64,000 nt of DNA from an uncultured Eubacteriales bacterium. GTDB taxonomy: Bacteria; Bacillota; Clostridia; Oscillospirales; CAG-272. The stretch's first letter is position 1. The number at the start of each line of letters is the position of its first letter. The stretch covers positions 1 to 64,000 of the forward strand of contig CATKFO010000058.1 in NCBI GenBank assembly GCA_949747515.1, given 5' to 3'. The notes beneath the pieces were generated by a model that was given only the letters and a program-made list of their open reading frames with translations, searched no databases and had not been told where the DNA came from. The translations under genes and the position numbers were made by a program. Positions 47,019 through 55,698 of the stretch are shown here, in pieces.

Positions 47019-47678
47019 TTACAACATTTTCACCGAAAAGTCAAATTTAAGTATGTCCCGAAGAACAGATACTGAGAGCCCAACTACGTTAGCATAATCT
47101 CCTTTTATCGATTCAACGAAGAGCGAGCCTATTCCCTGAACGGCGTAGGCTCCGGCTTTTCCAAACGGCTCTTTAGTATCTATATAGGAGTAAATATCCT
47201 CTAAGGTTAATTTTTTCATGCGGACTAAAGTGCTTACGCATTTTGAAATTCTGCGTATACCGTTCGAGACTGTAATACCTCCTATGACGACGTGTTCTGT
47301 TCCGGACAGTTCCGAAAGCATTTGGACGGCGTCGTCGGCTCCGCATGGCTTGCCAAATGCACGGCTTCCGTCCAGAGAAGGCGAGACCACAGTATCGGCG
47401 GCTATGATTATTGTTTCAGCGTCTCTTTTTTTTGAGTTCGTATCGCCTGCGAAAACAGCTTTTTCCGCCGCTTCGGCTTTGGCTTGAGAGGCTGACAGCG
47501 CGCGCCATTCCGCCGGGGAATAGTTTGCTCCCGCAGGCGGATTAAAGATTGACTCTTCGTCCGCGCCGGTTACGAGAATTTCATGGCTAAGCCCGATAAT
47601 ATTAAGCAGCTCGTCCCGTCTCGGAGAGGCGGAAGCGAGAATTATTCTTGGTTTGTTCATTTGATGTAAAATACGCAT
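47019..47678 (-). CDS. maf: Maf nucleoside-triphosphate pyrophosphatase
   Basis: This 219-aa protein (about 213 from the internal ATG at 47660) has the Maf motifs: SASPRRDELLNIIGL, the conserved IIAADTVVS, and FGKPCGADDAVQML. DIYSYIDTKEPFGKAGAYAVQ and the final YANVVGLSV also fit. Maf enzymes hydrolyse dTTP/UTP or modified nucleotides to limit incorporation and are linked to septum formation. Two starts are possible: 47678 has GGAAGGA almost touching it, 47660 is the family-like NKPRIILAS start. It lies next to the DUF4321 gene (46 bp). Confidence 0.95.
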   Translation of the reverse strand: MRILHQMNKPRIILASASPRRDELLNIIGLSHEILVTGADEESIFNPPAGANYSPAEWRALSASQAKAEAAEKAVFAGDTNSKKRDAETIIIAADTVVSPSLDGSRAFGKPCGADDAVQMLSELSGTEHVVIGGITVSNGIRRISKCVSTLVRMKKLTLEDIYSYIDTKEPFGKAGAYAVQGIGSLFVESIKGDYANVVGLSVSVLRDILKFDFSVKML

Positions 47679-47724
47679 TCCTTCCCGAGCGTCGTAATTA
47701 AGCGAATGATAGTAAACGGATTAG

Positions 47725-47985
47725 TTATCTTCTGTAAATGATGAACTTGCCTATGAGGAGCGAAAGGGCCGTCAGTATTATAACGGCGACGGATAGATCT
47801 ACGGACGCTCCAAATGTAAAAGACACGACTCCTAAATCTACTGAGACGGGAGACGTCGTGCCAAATTTTAGTCCAAATGCGAGCCATGAAAAATAAGGAG
47901 AACCGCCGGCGAAATGCGCGACCATAGTGCCGAGAACTACGCCTATAAGAATAAGAAAAAGATTTGTCCAAAAACCGGTTTTCAT
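47725..47985 (-). CDS. DUF4321 small membrane protein
   Basis: This 86-aa protein matches the DUF4321 family, short Firmicutes proteins next to maf and mreB. Two hydrophobic segments are visible: about residues 6-28 (WTNLFLILIGVVLGTMVAHF) and about 62-82 (VAVIILTALSLLIGKFIIY). Between them are Gly, Ser and Phe residues typical of a short extracytoplasmic loop. The function is unknown; the context suggests shape or division. It is likely co-transcribed with maf on the minus strand. Confidence 0.88.
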   Translation of the reverse strand: MKTGFWTNLFLILIGVVLGTMVAHFAGGSPYFSWLAFGLKFGTTSPVSVDLGVVSFTFGASVDLSVAVIILTALSLLIGKFIIYRR

Positions 47986-48151
47986 ATTATGACCATGCCT
48001 TTGCTTAGTTTGTTTAATTTTATATAGTTTTAATCTTTAATTAAAGGTAAAACAAAGAGAATCGCCGTCGTAATCGTTTAGCGAAATAAAATAGTAGAAA
48101 TATAAATATAGCCTTTTAAGCAGTAGGAGATATTCCAGCAAAAGCTAAGAA

Positions 48152-48622
48152 TTATGCTTTCCCTGTGCTGCCGAAGCCTCCGGCGCCTCGATCTGTGCCG
48201 TCGAGATTATCCGCTTCCTCAAAAACGGCGCGAATAACCGGGGTTACTACAAGCTGTGCTATACGCTCTCCCGGAGAGACTGCGTATTCTTTGTCGGAAA
48301 GATTAACCAAAGACACAAGAATTTCACCTCTGTAATCTGAGTCGACCACTCCTACCCCGTTGGCGAGAGCAATTCCGTACTTTGAGGCGAGACCGCTGCG
48401 CGCGTATATCATGAGCGCGGCTCCGCAATCTGCTCCACATGACGGGTCCTGACAAGACGCCTCCGCGGCGATTCCCGTTGGAATCAGCGCGCGTCCCCCC
48501 GCGGGAATTACGATCGGTTCGTCGGCTGCGGAGGCCAGATCCGCTCCGGCGGAACCTTCGGTAGCGTAGGAGGGAATTTTGGCGTTTTCTCTAAGCCGCT
48601 TAATTTTTATAATTGTTTTCAT
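48152..48622 (-). CDS. dut: dUTP diphosphatase
   Basis: This 156-aa trimeric dUTPase has all five motifs: GSAGADLASA (I), RSGLASKYGI (II), GVVDSDYRGEILV (III), ERIAQLVVTP (IV) and RGAGGFGSTGKA (V). It converts dUTP to dUMP and diphosphate, preventing uracil misincorporation. An insert with Cys residues (CQDPSCGADCGA, about residues 57-70) before motif II is unusual; typical dUTPases are 140-150 aa. It may bind metal. The gene follows zapA and the U32 peptidase. Confidence 0.95.
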   Translation of the reverse strand: MKTIIKIKRLRENAKIPSYATEGSAGADLASAADEPIVIPAGGRALIPTGIAAEASCQDPSCGADCGAALMIYARSGLASKYGIALANGVGVVDSDYRGEILVSLVNLSDKEYAVSPGERIAQLVVTPVIRAVFEEADNLDGTDRGAGGFGSTGKA

Positions 48623-48682
48623 TTGAAATTCTTTCTAATTTATAAACTTGAGATTTGAAAATTGCATGGAGAAAGTTAAAGA

Positions 48683-51103
48683 CTACATTCGTCTGACTTT
48701 TCTTCCGGATCCGTTTACAGTGGGAGCGGGTGGAAGTTTTTCTATGTAGGAGGTTACCACGTTTTTAACTTCGTTTTTGTATTCGTCCGTAAATATAAAG
48801 AATCCTGCGTCCAAACCATCGACGAAGACGCTGTCCGCGCTCCATATAGGACAGGAGTTCACCACTTCGTTCATGCATTTTCCTATTGGAATTACGGGAA
48901 ATTTTGTTCCCTTTCTGTCGATTAGCTCGCCTACGGGACAGTTTTCGGCTCCTCCCGGTCTGCCGCATCGTCCGTTCTCTCCGGCAAAGTCGTCGCGTTT
49001 TAGATCAAATTTTGCGCGTCTGCATTCAAGATTTAAATACATTTTAGATGCAAACCGATCGTTCGTCGATCCAAGCACGCATCTTCTCAGGAGCATAAGA
49101 GGAAGTTTTCCATATACTACCGCTGAAAGCGCCGCGGTAAGGTTAGGAAAAATTTCTTTGATACTCAAAGCTATTCCGCTCATTGCAGCGGTAGGCAGCT
49201 CCGGAGAAAGCGTAATAGCGTCCGCTCCTAGAGAAGCCGCTGCCGCTGCCGAAACCGTGTTTGTCAAGTTAAACCGAAAAGACGCGACGGCGGATATTCC
49301 AATACGGCGTGCGGCGGCAAGCTGAGCCATGGTTGAAACAAGCGCTATGGTTCCCCCTCCCGACGCGTAATCTGACAGAGTTTTTTCCGTTTCAGCGTCG
49401 TCTGCCGAAAACGGATCCATAGCCAGAGCAAGCCTGTCCTTTGGGTTTAAACTTTTCGGGAGTTCTGAATAGGGTAAGAACATAACGTCGAAATAATCGG
49501 TCGCCGCGTCGGGTATCTGATCGTGCCGCCGAAAAAGAGCGTAGCGGGTATATCCCTGTATTCCGGTATTGTTTTCAGAGGATTCATTTTCTCCGATGCT
49601 GATTGAGCCCGCGTCCGTGTCCGTATCCTTGAAGGATATGAAATCAAGTCCTTTAAAGTTTGAGTCGACGTATGCTCTCTTCCTGACGCCTGTACCGTCT
49701 AATTCAGATATCGCGCGCCGGCGAAGCTCGTTAATCTGCGCCGCGGTCATCCATGGGCCGTCTTCAATGACCGCCGCCAGATCCGCCCTGTCAAGCGCGT
49801 ACGGAGTGGAACCCAGTTTTGATAATCCCCGGTACAACAAATCTTCCGTAAGCGGAATAGTTTTCGCTTTTTCCGGAACGTCTCCCTCTGCGTGAATCGT
49901 CGTTTGTCTTTCCTTTGACTTTGATATATATCCTGTTTCATACTTTTTAGTAACGGCGAGGGAGGCGGGTTCGCCCGTTTTTATATGCGCCGACATAGTC
50001 AACGGTATTTTTTTACTCAGAGACGTAAATTTTACCGGAGCAGGAGGAGCGTTTTCGTCTCTGGTTCCGCACATAAGGCTATAATCGGCGGTAAAATATC
50101 CGTCCGTAAAACCGCCTCGGGAGAAAATAGCTTCGAGCTCCTGAAGCTCGTCCATATTGGCGGCGCGCCTTTCGTCAAGAAGTCTTCGATATATTTTCGT
50201 AACGCCGTATACATAGTCGGGACTTTTAAGTCGTCCTTCAATTTTCAGGGAGGCGACGCCCGTTTCGATGAGCTCCGGTATATGGGAAGCGAGACACATA
50301 TCTTTTAGGCTAAGAGGATAGGTCGTTTTTTTATCGGATAAAGACCTTTTTCCAAACGAGCCGCGTTTGTTTGTTGAAACTACGTGTCCAGCCATCCCGG
50401 CTTCGATTGGTTTTGGCTTACCGTCGCGCATAAGAAATTTTTCCCGACAAGGATAGGCTCGATTTTTTCCAATTTCAAACGGCAGTCTGCACGGTTGAGC
50501 GCATTCGCCTCGGTTTCCGCTTCTTCCGCCCATCGCCCAGCTCATAAGACACTGCCCCGATACGGACGCGCAGTGAGCTCCGTGAACAAAAGCCTCTATG
50601 CTTATGAAAGAGGAACGCGCGAGGCGGCGTAATTCATCAAATGAGAGCTCTCTGGGACAAACCATACGCTCGAATCCAAATGACTTTAGAATCTCGGCGT
50701 CGCCCGGAGTCGTTCCGGTAAGCTGCGTGCTGGCGTGAAGCGATACGTCGGGCAGTTCTCTTTTAATAAGGGCCGCAAGACCGAGATCCGCCACTATAAA
50801 GGCGTCCGCTCCGGCCTCGTATAATTCTGCGGCGAATTCCAGGGCGCGCGGAAGTTCGCGGTCTCTCAGCCGAGTGTTTATGGCGACGTGCGACGCTATG
50901 GAATAGGCACTGCACAGGCGTATTGCGTCTTTAATCCCGGTTTCGTCAAAGTTTTTCGCCCTCATTCGATTTGAAAACTCCGTTCCGCCGAAATAAATCG
51001 CGTCCGCGCCCGCTTCTATAGCTGCGGACAGCGCTTCATGAGAGCCGGCGGGAGCGAGAAGCTCCGGCAGCGGCGGGAGGAAAAATTTTTGATCGCTTTT
51101 CAT
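48683..51103 (-). CDS. U32 family peptidase with DUF3656 domain
   Basis: This 806-aa protein starts with the U32 domain (PELLAPAGSHEALSAAIEAG), including EAFVHGAHCASVSGQCLMSW and the cysteine-containing GRSGNRGECAQPCRLPFE. These Cys residues fit the Fe-S type seen in RlhA/TrhP, which hydroxylate 23S rRNA C2501 or tRNA U34 with prephenate. YegQ-like DUF3656 follows (about residues 380-700), ending with a Cys-rich segment CRRAKFDLKRDDFAGENGRC. Family length fits (about 750-830). The start codon overlaps the zapA stop by one base (TAATG), so they are translationally coupled. 'Peptidase' is a historical name; RNA modification is the likelier role. Confidence 0.9.
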   Translation of the reverse strand: MKSDQKFFLPPLPELLAPAGSHEALSAAIEAGADAIYFGGTEFSNRMRAKNFDETGIKDAIRLCSAYSIASHVAINTRLRDRELPRALEFAAELYEAGADAFIVADLGLAALIKRELPDVSLHASTQLTGTTPGDAEILKSFGFERMVCPRELSFDELRRLARSSFISIEAFVHGAHCASVSGQCLMSWAMGGRSGNRGECAQPCRLPFEIGKNRAYPCREKFLMRDGKPKPIEAGMAGHVVSTNKRGSFGKRSLSDKKTTYPLSLKDMCLASHIPELIETGVASLKIEGRLKSPDYVYGVTKIYRRLLDERRAANMDELQELEAIFSRGGFTDGYFTADYSLMCGTRDENAPPAPVKFTSLSKKIPLTMSAHIKTGEPASLAVTKKYETGYISKSKERQTTIHAEGDVPEKAKTIPLTEDLLYRGLSKLGSTPYALDRADLAAVIEDGPWMTAAQINELRRRAISELDGTGVRKRAYVDSNFKGLDFISFKDTDTDAGSISIGENESSENNTGIQGYTRYALFRRHDQIPDAATDYFDVMFLPYSELPKSLNPKDRLALAMDPFSADDAETEKTLSDYASGGGTIALVSTMAQLAAARRIGISAVASFRFNLTNTVSAAAAASLGADAITLSPELPTAAMSGIALSIKEIFPNLTAALSAVVYGKLPLMLLRRCVLGSTNDRFASKMYLNLECRRAKFDLKRDDFAGENGRCGRPGGAENCPVGELIDRKGTKFPVIPIGKCMNEVVNSCPIWSADSVFVDGLDAGFFIFTDEYKNEVKNVVTSYIEKLPPAPTVNGSGRKVRRM

Positions 51104-51618
51104 TATTTTTTGAGTATGTCTTCAATCATTTTAATTTTATCTTCGCGGGAAGCCCCTGATTTTTCCATAGAAGACGGCTGTTTTGAACTTTCTGCCGCTT
51201 GATTAGCTTTGTCGTTTTCTTCGGCTCCTATGGAGATTTGTTCTCCTTCGGCGACTTTGTTTATTGGGTTCGCCGTCTTTTCCGGCAAAGACGGGGCGTC
51301 GTCGTATTCTTCGAGTCGTTTTCTCAGGGCGTGATTCTCGTCTCTGAGTCGGCGCATATTTACGTCGTATAAGGATATTTGCGCTTCAAGATTACGCACC
51401 TTTTTTTCAGCCGATATTTTATCTCCGCAGAAATCGATGGCGCAGAGCATAGCGGCGTCGAGCTGAGAGCGTTTTACGCTTCGGTTCAGAAGAGCCGACA
51501 TAGACTCGTCCATTCGCTTCACCACAGTATTGACGAACGAATCGCTTTCGTCCGTAACGAGAGACATCGTTATTCCTGCGATGACTACTTCGATTTTTCT
51601 TTTGTTTTTTTCTTCCAT
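51103..51618 (-). CDS. zapA: Cell division protein ZapA
   Basis: This 171-aa protein has the ZapA FtsZ-bundling domain: KRKIEVVIAGITMSLVTDES, FVNTVVKRMDESM and LDAAMLCAIDFCGDKI. The coiled coil VRNLEAQISLYDVNMRRLRD follows. ZapA homologues are often 85-140 aa; this one has a 60-residue acidic tail (ISIGAEENDKANQAAESSKQ). It crosslinks FtsZ protofilaments. It is the first gene of a zapA-U32 pair, and its stop overlaps the U32 start. The GGAGGAATTCATC ribosome-binding region is good. Confidence 0.9.
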   Translation of the reverse strand: MEEKNKRKIEVVIAGITMSLVTDESDSFVNTVVKRMDESMSALLNRSVKRSQLDAAMLCAIDFCGDKISAEKKVRNLEAQISLYDVNMRRLRDENHALRKRLEEYDDAPSLPEKTANPINKVAEGEQISIGAEENDKANQAAESSKQPSSMEKSGASREDKIKMIEDILKK

Positions 51619-51809
51619 GATGAATTCCTCCGAGTGAAATACAAATTTTATCTGTAATGCATGGCGGGAGCATTGCGCTAAGCATTGAACGACTAAGTTA
51701 AATTTTGTTTTTGGAGCGCCGACGGCGTTTATTAAACTCAGCCTTATGAGAGAGCGATTAAATATTTTCTTTGTCCTATTTCCTTTCAGGACGAGAGCGT
51801 GAACGTTTT

Positions 51810-53933
51810 TTATAAGGATTTAATAAATTCCCACGCAAGCTCCTCTATGGCGAGAAAATCCGATTCGCGGATTACGTTGGACGCCGTATGAATGTACCTA
51901 GACGGAGCGGATAGCGCGGCGCAGCGAGTTCCGCCGCAGGCTCGGCGTATATGCCCCGCGTCGTTTCCGCCGGATACGAATTTTTTAATTTGGCATGGAA
52001 TCCCATTTATTTTCGCCAGCTCAAAGAGCGTTGCAGTTAAATCGGCGTCGTATACGGAGGAACGGTCTAATATCGATAAAACGCCGCCTTCGCCCTGCGC
52101 CGCGACCTTAGACGTTTCCGGAGAAGAGAGTACGTCCGCTACCGCGGTAGATTCGAATATCAAAGCTAAATCCGGACGTATTCTTCGAGCTGCGGTAACG
52201 GCTCCCGACAGTCCTAATTCTTCTCTGCAAGTAAAGGCGAAATATACGTCTCCGGAGGAGCGAATATTTTCATCTTTCATTCTGCGCGCAATATCGCACA
52301 TTACGGCGCATCCAAGGCGGTCGTCGATAGCTCTTCCCTTCAGCGATCGTCCGGACTCTCCGAAACGTATAAAGTCGGAATCGAAGGTTCCATATGAACC
52401 CGGCGGGCAGACGGCCTGGGCTTCTTCTTTCGAAGACGCGCCTATATCGATATATAAATCGTCGTATGAAGGAAGCTCTTTGCCTTTAGTCATATGAACC
52501 GGCGCGAATCCTACGTATCCGTTTATAATTCCTCCGATACCGTCTATAACTACCCTTCTTCCTGCGAGTACTTTCGGATCTGATACGGATATTTTCGCCA
52601 TTTTTAAAAGTCCGCTGTCTTCGACGGATTTCACCATGAATCCTACTTCGTCCATGTGCGCCGACAGCATAAGCGCGGTTCCTCCTTTTTCACGACCTTT
52701 GATACGCGCGATTACGCTGCCGTCGGGATGAATATTTATTTCGTCCGCATACGGGGAGACTATTTCCGCGATTCTGCGGGCGACGGTTCCTTCGCGGCCC
52801 GAGGGAGCGACGTATCCGCACAGTTCCTTTAACAGCTCGACCCCTCGCGCCGCCGTAGGATCCGGAACTATTTCTCCTATATTTTCCGGGGAGTTGGATA
52901 TCGACGAAAGTACGGTCGAATCTGATATTATCTCGCTTATAAGAGCGACAAAGTTTTTAACGTCCGACAGACTTATAGTTTCCGTCGCGCCGTGCATTCC
53001 GGCGAGAGGCAGACTGATTACCGCGCACGGGGTTCCTTCGCCGGCGATATAAACTCCGGTTGCGTTCGTACCTGTGCTCGACGATTCTACTACCGGGGAA
53101 ACGGATATGCCGAGGCTCTTTGCTATTGAAATTACTTTATCCGTCAGACCTCCGTCCGTTACCGCCGAAACAGAGATCATGGGTCCTTCGCCTATGGGCG
53201 CGCTTTCGTTTTCAGGAACTCCGGGCGCTCGAGCGAAATTTACGTCGGTAACGATTGCAAAATCCGGTTTTAGCCGCGCGGCGGCGCACGCCGCTCCGCC
53301 TCCTCCCACTTCTTCACGGGAAGACAGCGTGATCGCGACGTTGTACGCAAGCTTATCTCTCGGAACTTCCAAGACGGCGCATACGATGGCGGTGGCGCAC
53401 GCCTTATCGTCGAAAGCTCTGCCGGATATACGGTTTTTCTGCAGCTCTCGTATTTCTCCTCTGTAAGTAACCGGGTCTCCTATTGATACCAGCCGTTCAA
53501 GGGTTTCTTTTTCATATCCCGTGTCTATGAAGAGAGAATCTATGCTCGGGAGCTTGTCCGCGTCCCCTGGTTTTGCTAAATGAGGCGGAGTTACGCCAAA
53601 AACGCCGAACAGGTCTTCTTTACCGTGGATCGTAACCTCAGACGCGGGCAAAAGAAGCGCGTCTATTCCTCCTACCGGCGCTAACGACAAAAATCCTCCG
53701 TCGAAAATTTTTTTTACTCTAAACCCTACCTCGTCTATATGAGCGTCCAGCATAACTGTCGGCAATCTACGGTTTGTCGCGTATTTTCTTAAAATTATAT
53801 TTCCTACGGGATCTACATAGGCTTCGTCGAAGAGTTTCTCAAAGAGCGGAATCAAAATTTTTGCGGCGGACTTTTCGCACCCGGATACGGATACGACGGA
53901 TATCATCCGACGCAGAAGAGATACGTAATTCAT
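51810..53933 (-). CDS. Double M42 aminopeptidase (tandem domain fusion)
   Basis: This 707-aa protein is two complete M42 peptidases in one chain. Domain 1 (about 1-345) has DAHIDEVGF, GRAFDDKACATAI, SSREEVGGGGA, VTDVNFA and MHGATETI. Domain 2 (about 360-707) has SAHMDEVGF, GRAIDDRLGCAV, TCREELGLSGA, FESTAVAD and YIHTASNVI. All metal ligands and the catalytic Glu are present in both. M42 enzymes normally assemble as 12-mer tetrahedral shells from one-domain subunits. A fusion could set a fixed pairing. It is unlikely to be an assembly error because the linker (SNSPENIGEIVPDP) is open and in frame. It follows murD on the same strand. Confidence 0.9.
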   Translation of the reverse strand: MNYVSLLRRMISVVSVSGCEKSAAKILIPLFEKLFDEAYVDPVGNIILRKYATNRRLPTVMLDAHIDEVGFRVKKIFDGGFLSLAPVGGIDALLLPASEVTIHGKEDLFGVFGVTPPHLAKPGDADKLPSIDSLFIDTGYEKETLERLVSIGDPVTYRGEIRELQKNRISGRAFDDKACATAIVCAVLEVPRDKLAYNVAITLSSREEVGGGGAACAAARLKPDFAIVTDVNFARAPGVPENESAPIGEGPMISVSAVTDGGLTDKVISIAKSLGISVSPVVESSSTGTNATGVYIAGEGTPCAVISLPLAGMHGATETISLSDVKNFVALISEIISDSTVLSSISNSPENIGEIVPDPTAARGVELLKELCGYVAPSGREGTVARRIAEIVSPYADEINIHPDGSVIARIKGREKGGTALMLSAHMDEVGFMVKSVEDSGLLKMAKISVSDPKVLAGRRVVIDGIGGIINGYVGFAPVHMTKGKELPSYDDLYIDIGASSKEEAQAVCPPGSYGTFDSDFIRFGESGRSLKGRAIDDRLGCAVMCDIARRMKDENIRSSGDVYFAFTCREELGLSGAVTAARRIRPDLALIFESTAVADVLSSPETSKVAAQGEGGVLSILDRSSVYDADLTATLFELAKINGIPCQIKKFVSGGNDAGHIRRACGGTRCAALSAPSRYIHTASNVIRESDFLAIEELAWEFIKSL

Positions 53934-53993
53934 ATTGCTCCTCCCTGCGTCGGATATTCCGGCGCATAATCAATAAGTTTAGAAAGTTAAGGG

Positions 53994-55412
53994 CTATCGA
54001 GTAACGAGATCCGTAAATCGATCGCCGCGAACCTCAAAGTTTGGGAAAGCGTCGAAGGAGGCGCAGGCGGGAGAAAGAAGGACGCTGTCTCCGCTTTGGG
54101 CCTCCGAAAGAGCGGTAGAAACGGCGAGATCGAAATCTGGTTCGGATATAATTTTAATATCGTTTCGCTCAGCTCTTTGCGGGCAGGAATTTAGAGCTTC
54201 TCGTATTTTGGGCTCGGTCGCGCCCGTAAGGACGACGGTTTTTACGCATGCGCATGAGTATACGGCTTCCGCAAGCGGCTCGAACGGAATGTTTTTGTCG
54301 TATCCTCCGCAAATAATAACGATTTTCCGTTCCGGAGACGTGTCGCTGAGCGCTGAAAGAGCCGCCGCCGTTCGGGTAGGCGACGAGTCTATCGAGCTAT
54401 TATAGCAGCGTATTCCGTTCTTTTCCGCTACGAGCTGAAGACGGTGCTTTACTCCTCCGAAGGAGGAAGCGACGCGGCGTATCCGTTCGGGCGACGTAAG
54501 ATCCCAAGCCGCTCCCGAGGCCGCCATGTAGTTGGCTATATTGTGTAGGCCTGGCAGCCGTACGTCGGATATTTTGAGCAGCTCGCGCTCTCCATCTTTG
54601 TCGCGCACAATTACGTTTTTGCCGTTGTCGGAGCGGAAAAAAGCTCGCTCTTCGCCCATATAAGAAAACGGTGAAAGAGAGAAAAGGGAAACTTTTTTTC
54701 CTTCGGAGATAAGCTCTTCGGCCATGGCCCGAGTCTCCGCGTTGTCAAGGTTAAGCGTCGCGCGCTCCGCTTTGCGGAGAATGTTTTTCTTCGCCGCAAT
54801 ATATTCCTCCATGCCGGCGTGCCAGTTAAGATGATTGGGGGTTACGTTTGTGATTACGGCCGCTTTAACCGTGGAATCAGCTTCCATGAGCTGGAATGAG
54901 GATAGCTCTACCGCCGCGGCGTCTGATTTCGTCATTATGGAAATTTTGTGAAGCAGAGGTTCGCCGATATTGCCTCCAAGATAAGACTTGCCTTCCGGAG
55001 CAAGCAGCATGGAGAGAATCGTCGTAGTCGTTGATTTCCCGTCGCTGCCGGTTACGGCGTAAACAGGACACGGCGCATTTTCAAGAAAAAGCTCCATTTC
55101 GGATGTAATAAGACTGCCGCGAGCTCTCGCTTCGCAAAATTCCGGTATATCGGGGCGTATGCCGGGCGAACGAATTATTACGTCTTCGCAGAGGTCTTTG
55201 AGATAGTCTTCTCCGGTAATCAGGCGCGCGCCTGCATCGCGAATTTCATCCGCGCGCGCTCCAAGCTCGGATTCGGTTTTTCTCTCTCTGACCGTAACGA
55301 CTCCGCCGAGAGAAATTATGAATGGAACGAGGGGAATATTTGACACTCCGGCTCCGATAAGAGCTACGGCGGCGCCGGAAAATAATGTATCGGCGGGTTT
55401 ATTTGATCTCAT
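53994..55412 (-). CDS. murD: UDP-N-acetylmuramoylalanine-D-glutamate ligase
   Basis: This 472-aa Mur ligase adds D-Glu to UDP-MurNAc-Ala in peptidoglycan synthesis. The ATP site is VTGSDGKSTTTTILS (about residue 110), SSFQLME and TPNHLNWH are seen, and the C-terminal YNSSIDSSPTRTAAAL leads to IICGGYDKNIPFE. All domains are present and length is typical (about 450). It lies 60 bp before the double M42 gene on the same strand. The other mur genes and ftsW are not in the window, so it is outside the dcw cluster, as in many Oscillospirales. Confidence 0.95.
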   Translation of the reverse strand: MRSNKPADTLFSGAAVALIGAGVSNIPLVPFIISLGGVVTVRERKTESELGARADEIRDAGARLITGEDYLKDLCEDVIIRSPGIRPDIPEFCEARARGSLITSEMELFLENAPCPVYAVTGSDGKSTTTTILSMLLAPEGKSYLGGNIGEPLLHKISIMTKSDAAAVELSSFQLMEADSTVKAAVITNVTPNHLNWHAGMEEYIAAKKNILRKAERATLNLDNAETRAMAEELISEGKKVSLFSLSPFSYMGEERAFFRSDNGKNVIVRDKDGERELLKISDVRLPGLHNIANYMAASGAAWDLTSPERIRRVASSFGGVKHRLQLVAEKNGIRCYNSSIDSSPTRTAAALSALSDTSPERKIVIICGGYDKNIPFEPLAEAVYSCACVKTVVLTGATEPKIREALNSCPQRAERNDIKIISEPDFDLAVSTALSEAQSGDSVLLSPACASFDAFPNFEVRGDRFTDLVTR

Positions 55413-55644
55413 ACGATACGCCTTTCGGAAAAATCTATTTATAACTATATATATTATATATAATCACGCGGCGGTATGCAACAATATTTTGAAAATAAAG
55501 AAAAAAGCGAGAGGTTGCGACGTTATTCATTTCGGCGCCGCTCGGCTTTTTCAAGAAAAAGCTTGGAGTAAACGCCGCTCTCGGCATACAAAGTTCAAAA
55601 ATATAAAAATATACTTCAAAAGCAAGCTTTTAGCGGACGCGCTA

Positions 55645-55676
55645 TAATACAAAGGCCGCCGCTTAAAGCGACGGCC
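55645..55676 (-). terminator. Terminator of the ROK glucokinase
   Basis: GGCCGCCGCT/AGCGACGGCC (one mismatch) is followed on the minus strand by TTTGTATT, 23 bp past the stop. The gap 55413-55644 to murD has an AGCTTTTT-like hairpin (GGCTTTTTCAAGAAAAAGCT at 55545-55566) but no gene. Confidence 0.75.
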
Positions 55677-55698
55677 TCCCCTGGGACCTGAATATAGC

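Noticed and set aside
47657-47971. 104-aa minus frame overlapping the DUF4321 gene
   Set aside because: Same strand, other frame, Arg/Tyr/Ser-rich; the DUF4321 frame has two clear membrane helices and known synteny with maf.
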